The translations under genes were made by a program, and so were the position numbers. Shown here piece by piece: positions 54,399-63,812 of a DNA stretch of 64,000 nt. Numbering within the stretch: position 1 is the first letter of the stretch; every line of letters starts with the position of its first letter. Location of the stretch: positions 50,192,779-50,256,778 of the forward strand of contig NC_090319.1 in the NCBI RefSeq assembly GCF_040869045.1, in the 5' to 3' direction. Source of the DNA: Eurosta solidaginis (Eukaryota; Arthropoda; Insecta; Diptera; Tephritidae). The notes beneath the pieces were generated by a model. It searched no databases, was not told where the DNA came from, and saw nothing but the letters and a program-made list of their open reading frames with translations.

Positions 54399-56231
54399 TT
54401 AATTTCCTGTCCTTCGTCGAGTCTTCTCCAACAGTACCCGATTACTGCTGAACCCTTTTTCCAAACTAAAGTTAAGTGGTATGTCCTGGTTCTTATAGCG
54501 CATAATTTTTCTCCGCATATCGATCCTGACGTCATGGTCAACCAAGAAGTCCACTCCCAATATGACTTCATCAACGATCTCCGCCACAACGAATTTGTGT
54601 AGAACCATGACTTTTCCAATTAATACCTCACATACCACTTCGCCTTGGACTTGATTATACTCGCCTGTGACCGTACGCAACCTTGCTCCAGGTAATGACT
54701 TTACTCTCCTGTAGACCAAATCAGATCGAATCAAGGAATGAGATGCGCCCGTATCTAGAGTCAGTATTCGTTCTTTGCCATCCACATTCCCTCTGAAGGT
54801 AAGACTGCTCGATTTTCTACCAATTTGCGACACAGATATCACAGGGCATTCAATAGCTGGATCTAGCTCTCTACCTCTTACTCGCTCTTGCTCATCTCCT
54901 CCAGCTTTGCGTTTACGCCCACCCACATTGTTGGAACTATTAAGGCCAAGATCGCAATGACGTGCAATGTGACCGGACTTCCCGCATTTGAAGCATTTGA
55001 TAACTTTTTCACTCCGCTTTTGCGATCCTTTCAGCGCCTCCAATATTGCGTCTACCCACTCTGGCCTTTCTACTTCCACACGGCGTGCTTTGAAAACTGG
55101 CTTACACAGAAGCGACGCTGTTTCCTGAATCAGGGCTTGTGACACCGTTTCTGCGAATGTTGGCTTTGGGTTTGCGTATGTAGCCCGCTTCGTTTCCACA
55201 TCTCGTATGCCATTTATGAAGCTCTGGATTTTTACCCTTTCAGTGTATTCCACGGGTGCGTCCGCATTCGCTAAATGTGCTAGCCTTTCAATATCCGACG
55301 CAAACTCTTGCAATGTTTCACCAGGCCTCTGGAAGCGGTTCAGCAACTCCATTTGGTATATCTGTCTCCTATGCTCAGTTCCGTATCGCCTATTTATAGC
55401 GCCCATCAATGCTTCATAACAGATCCGTTCACTCTCTGGAATGGTTTGTAAAATCTCAGCTGCAGGCCCTTTCAACGCCATGAACAGTGCAGCAACTTTA
55501 TCTTCCACATTCCAATTGTTCGCTGCCGACGTCTTCTCAAATTGGAGCTTAAAGACCTGGAAAGGAATAGAACCGTCAAAGGATGGTGTTTTTACCTTTG
55601 GATTACTCGCTGAAACTGCTGGACGATTTAATTGTAACTGCTCCATACGACCCTTCAAATCATCGACTTCTGCCTGAAATTGAGCGATTTTTGCATCCTG
55701 CGCTTCCAGCTTTGATGTTACCCTTGCTTCCTGTGCTTCTAACTGTGAAGACATTTGTGCCACCTGCAATGATAAGCGCTCCTCTTGTTCTTCCATCTTC
55801 GACGTTATACGGATTTCCTGCGATTCCAGTTGTGAAGAAATTTGTGTCGACATTTCTGAAATACGTGTTTCTTGTGCTTCAATCTTCGATGTTATGCGTG
55901 TCTCCTGCGACTCCAGTTGGGATGCCAGTTGAGATGTTATATCTGTCTTTTGCGATTCCAGTTGAGAAGCCACTATCGATGTTTGAGCAGATATTGCAGC
56001 CAAAATCATGTTCAAGTCTGTGCTCGTAACCGTTTGCGTAACTTTCTTTTCCATTTTTGTTGTTTCCTCGCCTTCAAGATGAAAGTCATACTCTTCCACG
56101 TCAATTCCTTCTAATTCCATTGCCTCTCGTAGCCGTGCCTGAAGTTCGAGCTTAACGCCGCTTGTATTCAATCCACGGGCTTCCAACTCCTTCTTTAGTT
56201 GCTGGATCTTCAATTCACTGAACTTTGCCAT
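54399..56231 (-). CDS. Gag-protease polyprotein with SAP domain, 610 aa
   Basis: The ATG at 56,231 lies 34 bp after the primer-binding site. Domains in order: SAP-type DNA-binding motif (about 5-40, ELKIQQLKKELEARGLNTSG); a coiled-coil of repeated I-T-S-x-x-E-x-Q-E units (about 80-200); capsid core (about 220-380, including YGTEHRRQIYQMELLNRFQR); a CCHC zinc knuckle CFKCGKSGHIARHC (413-426); and a retroviral-type aspartic protease with DTGAS (493-497) and a downstream ILGVDFL (557-563). The protein would form particles, bind RNA and process itself. The frame is fully open, which is striking next to a deleted pol. The RT that normally follows the protease is missing after codon 610. Confidence 0.9.
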   Translation of the reverse strand: MAKFSELKIQQLKKELEARGLNTSGVKLELQARLREAMELEGIDVEEYDFHLEGEETTKMEKKVTQTVTSTDLNMILAAISAQTSIVASQLESQKTDITSQLASQLESQETRITSKIEAQETRISEMSTQISSQLESQEIRITSKMEEQEERLSLQVAQMSSQLEAQEARVTSKLEAQDAKIAQFQAEVDDLKGRMEQLQLNRPAVSASNPKVKTPSFDGSIPFQVFKLQFEKTSAANNWNVEDKVAALFMALKGPAAEILQTIPESERICYEALMGAINRRYGTEHRRQIYQMELLNRFQRPGETLQEFASDIERLAHLANADAPVEYTERVKIQSFINGIRDVETKRATYANPKPTFAETVSQALIQETASLLCKPVFKARRVEVERPEWVDAILEALKGSQKRSEKVIKCFKCGKSGHIARHCDLGLNSSNNVGGRKRKAGGDEQERVRGRELDPAIECPVISVSQIGRKSSSLTFRGNVDGKERILTLDTGASHSLIRSDLVYRRVKSLPGARLRTVTGEYNQVQGEVVCEVLIGKVMVLHKFVVAEIVDEVILGVDFLVDHDVRIDMRRKIMRYKNQDIPLNFSLEKGFSSNRVLLEKTRRRTGN

Positions 56232-56265
56232 GTCCTTGTTGTCCTCTGGAATTTATTCAACAATT

Positions 56266-56280
56266 CCTCTTCTGACACCA
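56266..56280 (-). other. Primer-binding site
   Basis: On the minus strand TGGTGTCAGAAGAGG begins two nucleotides after the 5' LTR. TGG is the complement of a tRNA CCA end. I do not assign the tRNA. Confidence 0.65.
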
Positions 56281-56282
56281 AT

Positions 56283-56934
56283 TGTAACGAATTTGCTGCA
56301 AATTCCTCTTATTTGCCCTTTTGCTAGGTTCGTATCGCTAAACTGTTGAATAAATAACTCCAATATTGAATAATGGAAAAATGGCCTTTATTAAAATACT
56401 TCACAATAACACTCAAACTGTGCAACGAATAGCTTAATAACCAAACTGATAGCTCAAATGAAACTCCACTATTCAAAATAATACTGCCATTGCTCGCTAG
56501 ATATCGTCTTAGTCGTAACTGCTTGACAACTCAAATCAAACTCTACTATTGGCGGCCAGATCGCGTGCTTAAGCAAACTGATTGATAGCTCAACTCAAAC
56601 TGAATTACTTTTTACTCGCTTACGCCACTTTTATAGTTTACGCTGCATACATCTAGGCTCTTCTATTTCCAGAACTTACCAACTATTTCGAGTGTTTATA
56701 GTTCTCATATAGTTTCTACTTGTTTACAATTTTCTACTTTTCATCGTCTCTCAGATGTATGTGAGTTTGTAGTTTACAGTCTCTCGCACACACATAGGCG
56801 TATAAGTAAATGCATCTGTGTGTGACATCTCTCGGCTGCTTATATGTGTGTATACATGATTTGATTATTGACGTAAATATCGCTTAGCATCGCCTTAGTG
56901 ATGGTATAGCTTAGTGATGCTAATATCCGTGACA
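56283..56934 (-). repeat. 5' LTR, 652 bp
   Basis: Same length as the other LTR and about 98.6% identical by eye; differences are single substitutions scattered along it. It would contain the promoter for the element. Confidence 0.9.
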
Positions 56935-56938
56935 ATAT

Positions 56939-57297
56939 GTAACTAGTATCGTGCAGGGTCGAAACTTCGGCCAATTCAATTCCTTAGATAAGGGATGTCA
57001 AAATTAAAGTTTTTATGAAAATTTCCATACTGAGATACAAATTTCTCTTTATTGGAGATGTGCCAAAATCCATATCGCTTAATTCTATTCTTCTGTTCAA
57101 TACGGTTCTTATGTACAGTGGCTCCATGCCCGGTTACACAAAAGGGAAAAATTAAATTCTAGCCCTATAACTAGGGAATGGCTTATCCTATTGAAACAAA
57201 TTTTTTAAAATAGATTCTTCTAAGTCTCTACAGGTTTCTGGGCATTTGAAAGCTTTTTTTACTAATACCAGAAATTTGTCATAGAACAACTGCGTTA
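56939..57297. other. No recognised feature
   Basis: About 360 bp between the LTR element and the SINE tail; nothing recognised. Confidence 0.35.
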
Positions 57298-57364
57298 AAT
57301 AAAATAAAATAGCCTCCGAATATTTAAAAGGCCGAGCTTCTCTACCGATTTGCGTCGTGCTCTT

Positions 57365-58108
57365 TTATGAGGTGGATTTTGTCGAAGGCTGAGTAAAGGT
57401 CCCACAACCCCCTTCTGAATAAAAGCACAATGTTTATGCTTTACGAACACACGCACACACGGCTGAAGGTGTTAGGAGGACAGTAGCTTTCCGTTCCAAG
57501 ATGATGGGAGAGGAAGGAGAGTGGTGGCTAACGGTCGCCGTAGGTGAGGAGGGATCTTCAGTGCGGTTGAATGGTGGTAGGGTACCAGACGGATTAGTAC
57601 GGCGTTATGGATGCAGTGGCAGGGTCAGCACGGCAGCTGAACGGCGGGAAAGTAGCGGACGGCCAACGGTTGTCGTAGCAGCGGTGGGATCAGCACGCCG
57701 GTATGGTAGCAGTGGCGGGGTTAGCACGGCGGCTGAGCGGCAGTACAGTAGTGGAAGGCCAACGACCGTCTAGCAGCGGAGGGATCAGCACGGCGGTATA
57801 GTAGCAGTGGCGGCACCAGATGGGCAACGATGCGACAGCGGCATCAGTGGGCTACGGAGCGCTTACCAGGGCGAAGACGGAAGGGAATGAATACCGGTGA
57901 CGGATTTTACCTTTGTAGCGGCTGGTTGTTCCTGCAGCGGTAGTCGTCGGCGGTATAGGTGGGATCGGACGTATCTGTGATCTGACTTGCCTTGTTGCTG
58001 TAACTGCATGCTGTCAGCTGTTATATGTTCCTCTGCTGCATAAAGCATAATTTCAGGCGCAAGTAAGAAAGGTGGTTCAGTGGGGGTTGTATTATTGTAA
58101 CGCTACGT
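57365..58108. mobile_element. GC-rich insertion inside the SINE
   Basis: Inserted DNA with a GC-rich core and a terminal TGTAACG-CTA-CGTTACA palindrome (about 58,096-58,112). No transposase and no clear inverted ends. The 57,501-57,773 open frame is repeat-derived (GRVSTAAERR, then GGVSTAAERQ). Class unknown. Confidence 0.45.
57601..57830 (+). repeat. GC-rich ~96-bp tandem repeat, ~2.3 units
   Basis: GGCGTTATGGATGCAGTGGC (57,601), GCCGGTATGGTAGCAGTGGC (57,697) and GGCGGTATAGTAGCAGTGGC (57,792) start successive units containing CAGCACGGC, GCTGAACGGC and GGCCAACG. Confidence 0.7.
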
Positions 58109-58285
58109 TACACATTTATAATTTTACCTACAAACTGACGGGTCGGGACCTACTTTCCTTATGCCGACTCCGAACAGCATCTGCAGGGCAGATGAGTTTT
58201 CACTGAGAACCATTTCAATGCAGAAATACAGTCGGAGTGTTTGCAAAATCACTGCCGCGGGGCGACCCCGCTTAGAAAGTTTTCC

Positions 58286-59013
58286 AACGATCCTCGGTGC
58301 GTTTCTCATTCTTAAATTCGTTTCTTCTGTATGAGCCATTCCCTAGTTATTGGGCCGGACTTTTATTCTGTCCTTAAAAAATAAATGTCCGGATCTAACT
58401 TTTACTTTCGGACTTATAAAATAAAAGTCTGGATTTCATTATTTTTTTTTGGGACTAAAAAATTAAAAGTGCGGAAATAATTTTTTCTGGAGGATTTTTT
58501 TATAAACCGCGTAACAGTTTGGATCCCTGATTTTTACGTATCTTGATTTAAAGTTCTACAGACGGGTATATAGTGGTGAGTGCCAAAGTATTTAAATTTT
58601 TTCGTTTTCTTTTTTTAATTATTTGTTTACATTTTTGTTGCATTGCTTTGGTCCAAGCATACTCAACTAGTTAGTAGATACTTAAGTTGATGCGCTGCAT
58701 AATTAATGAGCAGAAATTTTCACAACGAGTTATGTACAAGTTTTTAAATATTTGAGCGTTAAAAAATTAAACAAAACAACTAAAAACGGACGATGGAATG
58801 GACGAAAGCTGTCAAACAAAGAATTGAAAATAAAACCACAAAAACTTTTCCGAAAAAACCCCAAAATGCGCAAAAGTTAAAATAACTAATGCTTATTGCA
58901 CCCACAATATTGTGGTAATAACAACAAAAAGAGTGGTATATTTATGAAACTTTGTTTTACAAACTATAACATAGTTGCACGCACATTTGCATGTTACAAA
59001 AAATCTTATTACT
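58286..59013. other. AT-rich stretch without recognised gene
   Basis: Short degenerate repeats of AAAAGTCCGGA-like words at 58,385-58,480; otherwise nothing recognised. Confidence 0.35.
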
Positions 59014-59446
59014 TATCTTTATATATAAAAATCACGTGTCACTATGTTTTGTCCGCGATGGACTCCTAAACTCTGATCCGATTTTGAATTTGTTTTGCAC
59101 CCCGTGTGTAGTTTGATCTAACTTGAAATATAGGATAGGTTATATCTCAGTTTATATTCGCAATATTATTTTATTGCAAATTTTTTATTTGTTTATACGT
59201 AATAATAAAATGTTACGTATACCCCGTGGCACTCATATTTTCAGGTGGTGCGGATATACTTCCGTGTAATTGCTTGGTGTTTAATTAAACAACCTGCTTA
59301 TCAATAAAAAAATATTATAGCGAATGATATCAAGTATAGCACATCACCAGGCCCATCGAGAGGGGGAGGGGTGAATTACCCCCGGACCCGGGCAATGAAT
59401 ATCTGCATTTAGTTTTAATATTATAGTGAAGTGTGAAAAATAAAAA
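59014..59446 (+). mobile_element. Helitron-like 5' fragment
   Basis: TTTATATATAAAAATCACGT followed by TGTCCGCGATGGACTCCTAA and CTCTGATCCGATTTTGAA. This resembles the 5' part of insect Helitrons, which start TCTATATATA and carry a GGACCGATTT-like segment. No 3' end is visible before the next TCTATATATA at 59,447. Confidence 0.45.
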
Positions 59447-59798
59447 TCTATATATATAAAAGGGAAGGCTAAAATGTGCGTTAGTTGGTTGCCGGTGTTT
59501 GAAGAGATGCGTCAGTCAATTTTGTTCAAACGTGGAATGGGGTACCCCTAGAATGTGTTTATAGAATATAGATAACAAATTAAAGCCCTTGGGTGACTAG
59601 GGTCTCGAGATATAGGCCAAAACGTGGACCCCGATACCCCTAGAATGTGTGGGTAATATGGATATCAAATCAAAGCTGTTGCTGAGAGCTCTAAAGTAAT
59701 GTTTATTGTGATATTCGCAGAGTTAGACGTAAAAAGCTTTTTAAAATGTATGCATGTAGGCCAAATTTAGGGCAGAACAACGTCTCCGGGTCTGCTGG
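59447..59798 (+). mobile_element. Non-autonomous Helitron, 352 bp
   Basis: It starts TCTATATATATAAAAGGG after an A and ends GGGTCTGCTGG after a hairpin-like GGCAGAACAACGTCTCC, with CTGG as the CTRR end at 59,795-59,798. Inside are about 1.5 copies of the ~100-bp unit (CCCCTAGAATGTGT, GGGTCTCGAGATATAGGCCA, AAACGTGGACCC) found inverted at 32,945-33,245. Confidence 0.7.
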
Positions 59799-60375
59799 TC
59801 TATATATATAAAAATCAAATTGTGTGTGTGTGCTCACTGTGGAAACGTATTTCCCACACCTCAATCATCACTAAATTTTGGTTATAGGTTACTTCGATCA
59901 ACATGAATGTTTTAGGCTATAAAATAATTTCGATATATAAAAGGGGCGTGGCACCTCCCATACAAATGGAATATATCATAGTGCATATCTCTGGATGTAG
60001 TAATGGTAGGAAAATGAAAATTGGTAAAGAGCTATATGACGTTAAGTCCTAACACCTTCAGTAAAATGTGGGATTGGGAGAGAAAGCGCATGGCATCTTC
60101 CCTACAAATGGGATTTTTCAGAACTATGGCTGCCGTATAAACTTAGGTCGTTTTAACAACATTGTTGAGTTTGGCTGTTATTCCTTTGGGACGTTTAGTA
60201 ATCTGCCGCCGTTAAAAAATGTGTTAGCTTCACTCTATCTACATCGTCTATAAAAATCAAATTCTGTGTGTATGTTCCCTATGGAAGCGTATTTCCCACA
60301 TTTCAATCATCACCAAATTTCGGTTATAGGTTCCTTCGATCAGGACGATGGTTTTTCGTATTTCAGAATAAAGAT
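59799..60375 (+). mobile_element. Helitron 5' region abutting the previous 3' end, with duplicated start
   Basis: TCTATATATATAAAAATC begins exactly where the previous Helitron ends. The first ~120 bp (AAATTGTGTGTG, GTATTTCCCACA, AATCATCAC, GGTTATAGGTTAC) recur at 60,249-60,360 as a second, similar 5' segment. A 3' end was not found, so the second start may be the 5' end of the Helitron that carries the helicase downstream. Confidence 0.55.
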
Positions 60376-60411
60376 TTTTAAATTTTAAATTTTTTTCGGC
60401 TACGCGAACGA

Positions 60412-61008
60412 GCAATCTTAGCTCCCAAAAATGATCGTGTTAACAAAATCAATGACGCATTCAAAACCAAATTCCTGGTGAAGTGACGAAATATAAATCG
60501 ATCGACACAGTTACAGATGAAGATCAAATTGTGAATTATCCAATTGAATTTCTAAACTGTTTAGAATCACCTCAAATGCCTGCGCATATATTAACTTTGA
60601 AAATTGGCTCACCAATCATGCTTCTTCGGAATTTAGACACACCAAAATTGTGCAATGCAACCAGACTTTGCGTTAAGAAATTAATGCCGAATGTAATCGA
60701 AGCAACAATCATCAGCGGTAAAAGCAAAGGTGTAGATGTGCTCATACCACGGATCCCAATGATTCCTACAGATTTGCCATTCAATTTTAAGCTCTTACAG
60801 TTTCCTGTACGCTTTGCTTTTGCAATTATAATCAACAAAGCACAAGGACAATCGCTTAATGTTGCAGGATTAAATTTAGAGAGTCCATGCTTTTCCCATG
60901 GCCAGATATATGTTGCTTGCTCTAGAGTTGGAATGCCAAAAAAATTAGATTATCTTTGCACCGAACGAAAAAACCAAAAATATTGTGTACCCATATGAAT
61001 TACAATAA
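60412..61008 (+). pseudogene. Helitron Rep-helicase, PIF1-like helicase C-terminus
   Basis: Helitron helicases unwind DNA during rolling-circle transposition. The translation gives AILAPKNDRVNKIND (60,412), then after a frameshift YKSIDTVTDED and YPIEFLNCL (60,490), GSPIMLLRNLD, VRFAFAIIINKAQGQSL (helicase motif V region) and GQIYVACSRVG (motif VI). The open frame 60,483-60,998 ends early; a shift in a run of A near 60,968 restores KTKNIVYPYELQ and a stop at 61,006-61,008, the usual Helitron C-terminus. The HUH Rep domain and Walker motifs are missing, so the element is 5'-deleted. Confidence 0.85.
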
Positions 61009-61106
61009 GATACAATAATAAAATGTTTTAAACGAAAATTTCACCAAATATGCGTACAAAATTTAATTCAATTTACAGAACAATAAACTAAATTATCAAC
61101 AAACAA
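61009..61106. other. AT-rich junction between Helitron and LINE
   Basis: About 100 bp of AT-rich sequence follows the helicase stop. No CTRR Helitron end was found before the LINE begins, so the LINE may have inserted into the Helitron 3' region. Confidence 0.4.
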
Positions 61107-63314
61107 GTTCCGGCGTTCACGCCTGTGGACGAGCGTCTCGCCGCTATTCGAATAAAAGCAAAATTTTTTAATATATCATTCATCTGCGCCCATGCGCCGA
61201 CAGAGGAGAAAGACGATGAGGTGAAAGACACTTTTTATGAACAATTAGAACGCACATACGAGCGGTGCCCCCGTCACGATATAAAAGTCGTGCTTGGTGA
61301 CTTTAACGCCAGGATGGGCAAAGAATGTGTTTTTGGCCCTACAGTCGGAAAGTTCAGCCTACACAGTGAAACTTCTCCTAACGGACTGAGGCTGATTGAC
61401 TTTGCCGGTGCTCGAAACGTGGTCATATCCAGCACGAGGTTCATGCATAAAAAGATACATCAAGCTACATGGCTGTCTCCTGATCGAAATACTCGCAATC
61501 AGATCGATCACGTTGGGATAGACGGTCGGCATGCCTCCAGTGTTTTAGATGTGCGCACGATCCGAGGACCTAACATCGACTCGGACCATTATCTCGTTGC
61601 AGCCAAAATACGCACCCGCCTCAACGCGGCTAAAACCAAGGAACAAAAAACACAAAGGAAGCTGGACGCCGAAAAGCTTCAATCACAACAGACTGCCAAT
61701 GATTTCGCAACTCGACTCTCACACCTGCTCTCTGAGAGCACAACTCATCCTGAAGGAATACAGGAGCAGTGGGAGCATATTTCCAAAGCACTTCGTACTG
61801 CCGCCGAGGAAAAAATTGGTTACCGGCGACCACGCAAAAACAACTGGTACGATGAAGAATGCCGCGTTGCAACTACTGAAAGAAAAGACGCTGCCTACAG
61901 GGTTACGTTGAAAGCGAGCGCGACAAGAGGAATGTGTGAACGCTATCGTGAGTTGAAAAAGGAAGCGAGACGCCTTTTCAGGAAGAAAAAAGCAGAAGCA
62001 GAAAGGCGTGAGTGCGAGGAGCTTGAGCTGCTAACCACCAGGAACAACGCCCGAAAATTTTACCAAAAAATACGGCGACAGACGGAAGGTTTTAAGACCG
62101 GGGTAAACTCCTGTAGGAACGAAAACGGTGACCTTGTAACTGATGTCCAGAGAGTGCTTAGATTTTGGAGGGAACACTTCTCTGTTCTCCTAAATGGATG
62201 CAGTAGTTCAGCGCGCAGAGATGAAGAACCCGATCCCGCAATCGATGATGATGGAATATATGTCCCCCCGCCCGATTATAACGAAGTTAGAATAGCAATA
62301 ACCAGATTGAAAAACAACAAGGCCGTGGGCGCTGATGGATTGCCTGCGGAGCTATTCAAGTACGGCGGCGAGGAGTTGGTAAGGCGCATGCAGCAGCTTC
62401 TTAGCAAAATATGGGCGGAAGAGTGCATGCCCGACGGTTGGAATCTAAGTGTTCTTTGCTCAGTCCACAAGAAGGGGGATACTGCAAAATGCACCAACTA
62501 TCGTGGAATCAGCCTTCTCAATATCGCATATAAGGTCCTTTCAAGTGTATTGTGCGAAAGATTGAAGCCCACCGTGAACCGGCTGATTGGACCTTATCAG
62601 TGCGTCTTCATACCTGGTAAATCTACCATCGACCAGATTTTCACAATGCGCCAAATCTTGGAAAAAACCCGTGAAAAAAGAATCGACAAACATCACCTCT
62701 TCGTCGACTTTAAATCCGCCTTCGACAGCACGAAAAGGAGCTGCCTATATGCCGCTATGTCTGAATTTGGTTTCCCCGCAAAACTTATACGGCTGTGCAA
62801 AATGACGTTGAGCAACACCGTCAGCTCAGTCAGAATTGGGAACGACCTCTCCGAGCCGTTCGAAACTAAACGAGGCTTCAGACAGGGTGACCCCCTATCG
62901 TGCGATTTCTTTAATTTGATGCTGGAGAAAATTATACTAGCTGCAGAACTTAACCGCACTGGAACAATATACTATAAAAGCGTGCAATTACTGGCATATG
63001 CTGATGACATTGATATCATCGGCCTAAACACCCGCGCTGTTAGCTCTGCTTACTCCAAACTGGAAAAAGAAGCGGTAAAGATGGGTTTGATGGTGAATGA
63101 AGGCAAAACGAAGTACCTGCTGTCATCGAGCAAAGAGTCAGCGCATATGCGCTTTGGCAACCACGCTACTGTTGGCAGCCATAATTTCGAAACAGTAAAA
63201 GACTTCGTTTATTTGGGAACCAGCATCAACACTAGCAACAACATCAGCACTGAAATCCAGCGAAGAATCAATATTGCCAATAAATGCTACTTTGGACTAG
63301 TTAGGCAATTGTAA
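61107..63314 (+). pseudogene. Endonuclease-reverse transcriptase ORF, 729+ codons open
   Basis: This one polypeptide nicks target DNA and reverse-transcribes the LINE RNA. Endonuclease (EEP) motifs: LGDFNARMG (58-65 of the 61,125 frame), NQIDHVGID (125-133), SDHYLVAAK (153-161). A K/R-rich linker spans about 230-330. RT motifs: KGDTAKCTNYRGISLLN (450-466), LFVDFKSAFDS (motif A, 525-535), RGFRQGDPLS (motif B, 583-592), LLAYADDIDIIG (motif C, 622-633), VYLGTSI (695-701). The first ~100 residues of the endonuclease are missing. The TAA at 63,312-63,314 replaces a GAA present as Glu in the 18-kb copy. Downstream (63,315-63,770) the C-terminal domain (LIYGAEAWTM, LRWLGHVMRM) continues but has a further TGA near 63,497 and a deletion near 63,660. 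RTE/BovB placement is inference from domain order and the C-terminal motifs. Confidence 0.85.
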
Positions 63315-63812
63315 AGTAAAGTCCTCACTCGGCGAACGAAAATCATACTCTACAAGTCACTTATCGTACCCGTCCTGATATATGGGGCAGAAGCATGGAC
63401 CATGACAACAGCAGATGAAGCGGCTTTGGGAGTGTTCGAGAGAAAAGTTCTTCGAAAGATTTATGAACCTCTATGCGTTGGCGATGGCGAGTACCGTTGA
63501 AGGTTTAATGATGAGCTGTACGAGCTATACGCAGACATCAACATAGTCCAGCGAATTAAAACGCAGCGGCTGCGCTGGCTAGGCCATGTTATGCGAATGA
63601 AAGATGATGCTACGGCCAAGAAAGTGTTTCTATCGGAACCCGCCTATGGAAGCAGAGGTCCCCACTCCGTTGGAAGGACCAGTTGAAAACGATTAAAACT
63701 CCCTTGATGTGACCAATTGGCGCCGGTTGGCGGAGCGAAGGAGCGACTGGCGCGCCTTGTTGGACGGCCATAACCGTTTAGATGGTTAAGCGCCAATTAA
63801 GTAAGTAAGTAA
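61107..63812 (+). mobile_element. RTE/BovB-like LINE, 5'-truncated, longest copy
   Basis: The copy runs from within the endonuclease domain to a short TAAG repeat (63,797-63,812), the same 3' end as the minus-strand copy near 18,150. It is 5'-truncated, with the reading frame open back to about 61,107. The two RTE-like copies at 18-20 kb and 22-23 kb are more decayed. Confidence 0.85.

Larger units (their letters stand above)
53199..56934 (-). mobile_element. Gypsy-like LTR retrotransposon lacking RT, RNase H and integrase core
   Basis: Two 652-bp LTRs (53,199-53,850 and 56,283-56,934) differ by about nine substitutions by eye (~1.4%). The whole is flanked by ATAT duplications (53,195-53,198 and 56,935-56,938). 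On the minus strand: 5' LTR, primer-binding site, intact gag-protease ORF, a stop, then an in-frame integrase C-terminal tail, polypurine tract and 3' LTR. The ~2.4-kb internal region is too short for pol, whose core has been deleted. It could move only with enzymes supplied in trans. Confidence 0.9.
57298..58285 (-). mobile_element. SINE-1 copy, 5'-truncated and split by an insertion
   Basis: Segments 57,310-57,364 (GCCTCCGAAT..GGCCGAGCTTCTCTACC, GCGTCGTGCTC) and 58,109-58,285 (GGGTCGGGACCTAC, GCCGACTCCGAACAGCATCT, GGGGCGACCCCGCTTAGAAA) are consecutive parts of the SINE body seen at 15,212-15,556. The tRNA-like head is missing at the right end. About 745 bp of unrelated sequence separate the parts. 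Confidence 0.75.

Noticed and set aside
57501..57773. 90-codon GC-rich ORF
   Set aside because: The open frame follows the ~96-bp tandem repeat and the translation repeats with it; no evidence of a protein.
62276..62959. Minus-strand ORFs within the RTE-like LINE
   Set aside because: They are antisense shadows of the RT coding frame; the same shadows occur opposite the 19-kb copy.
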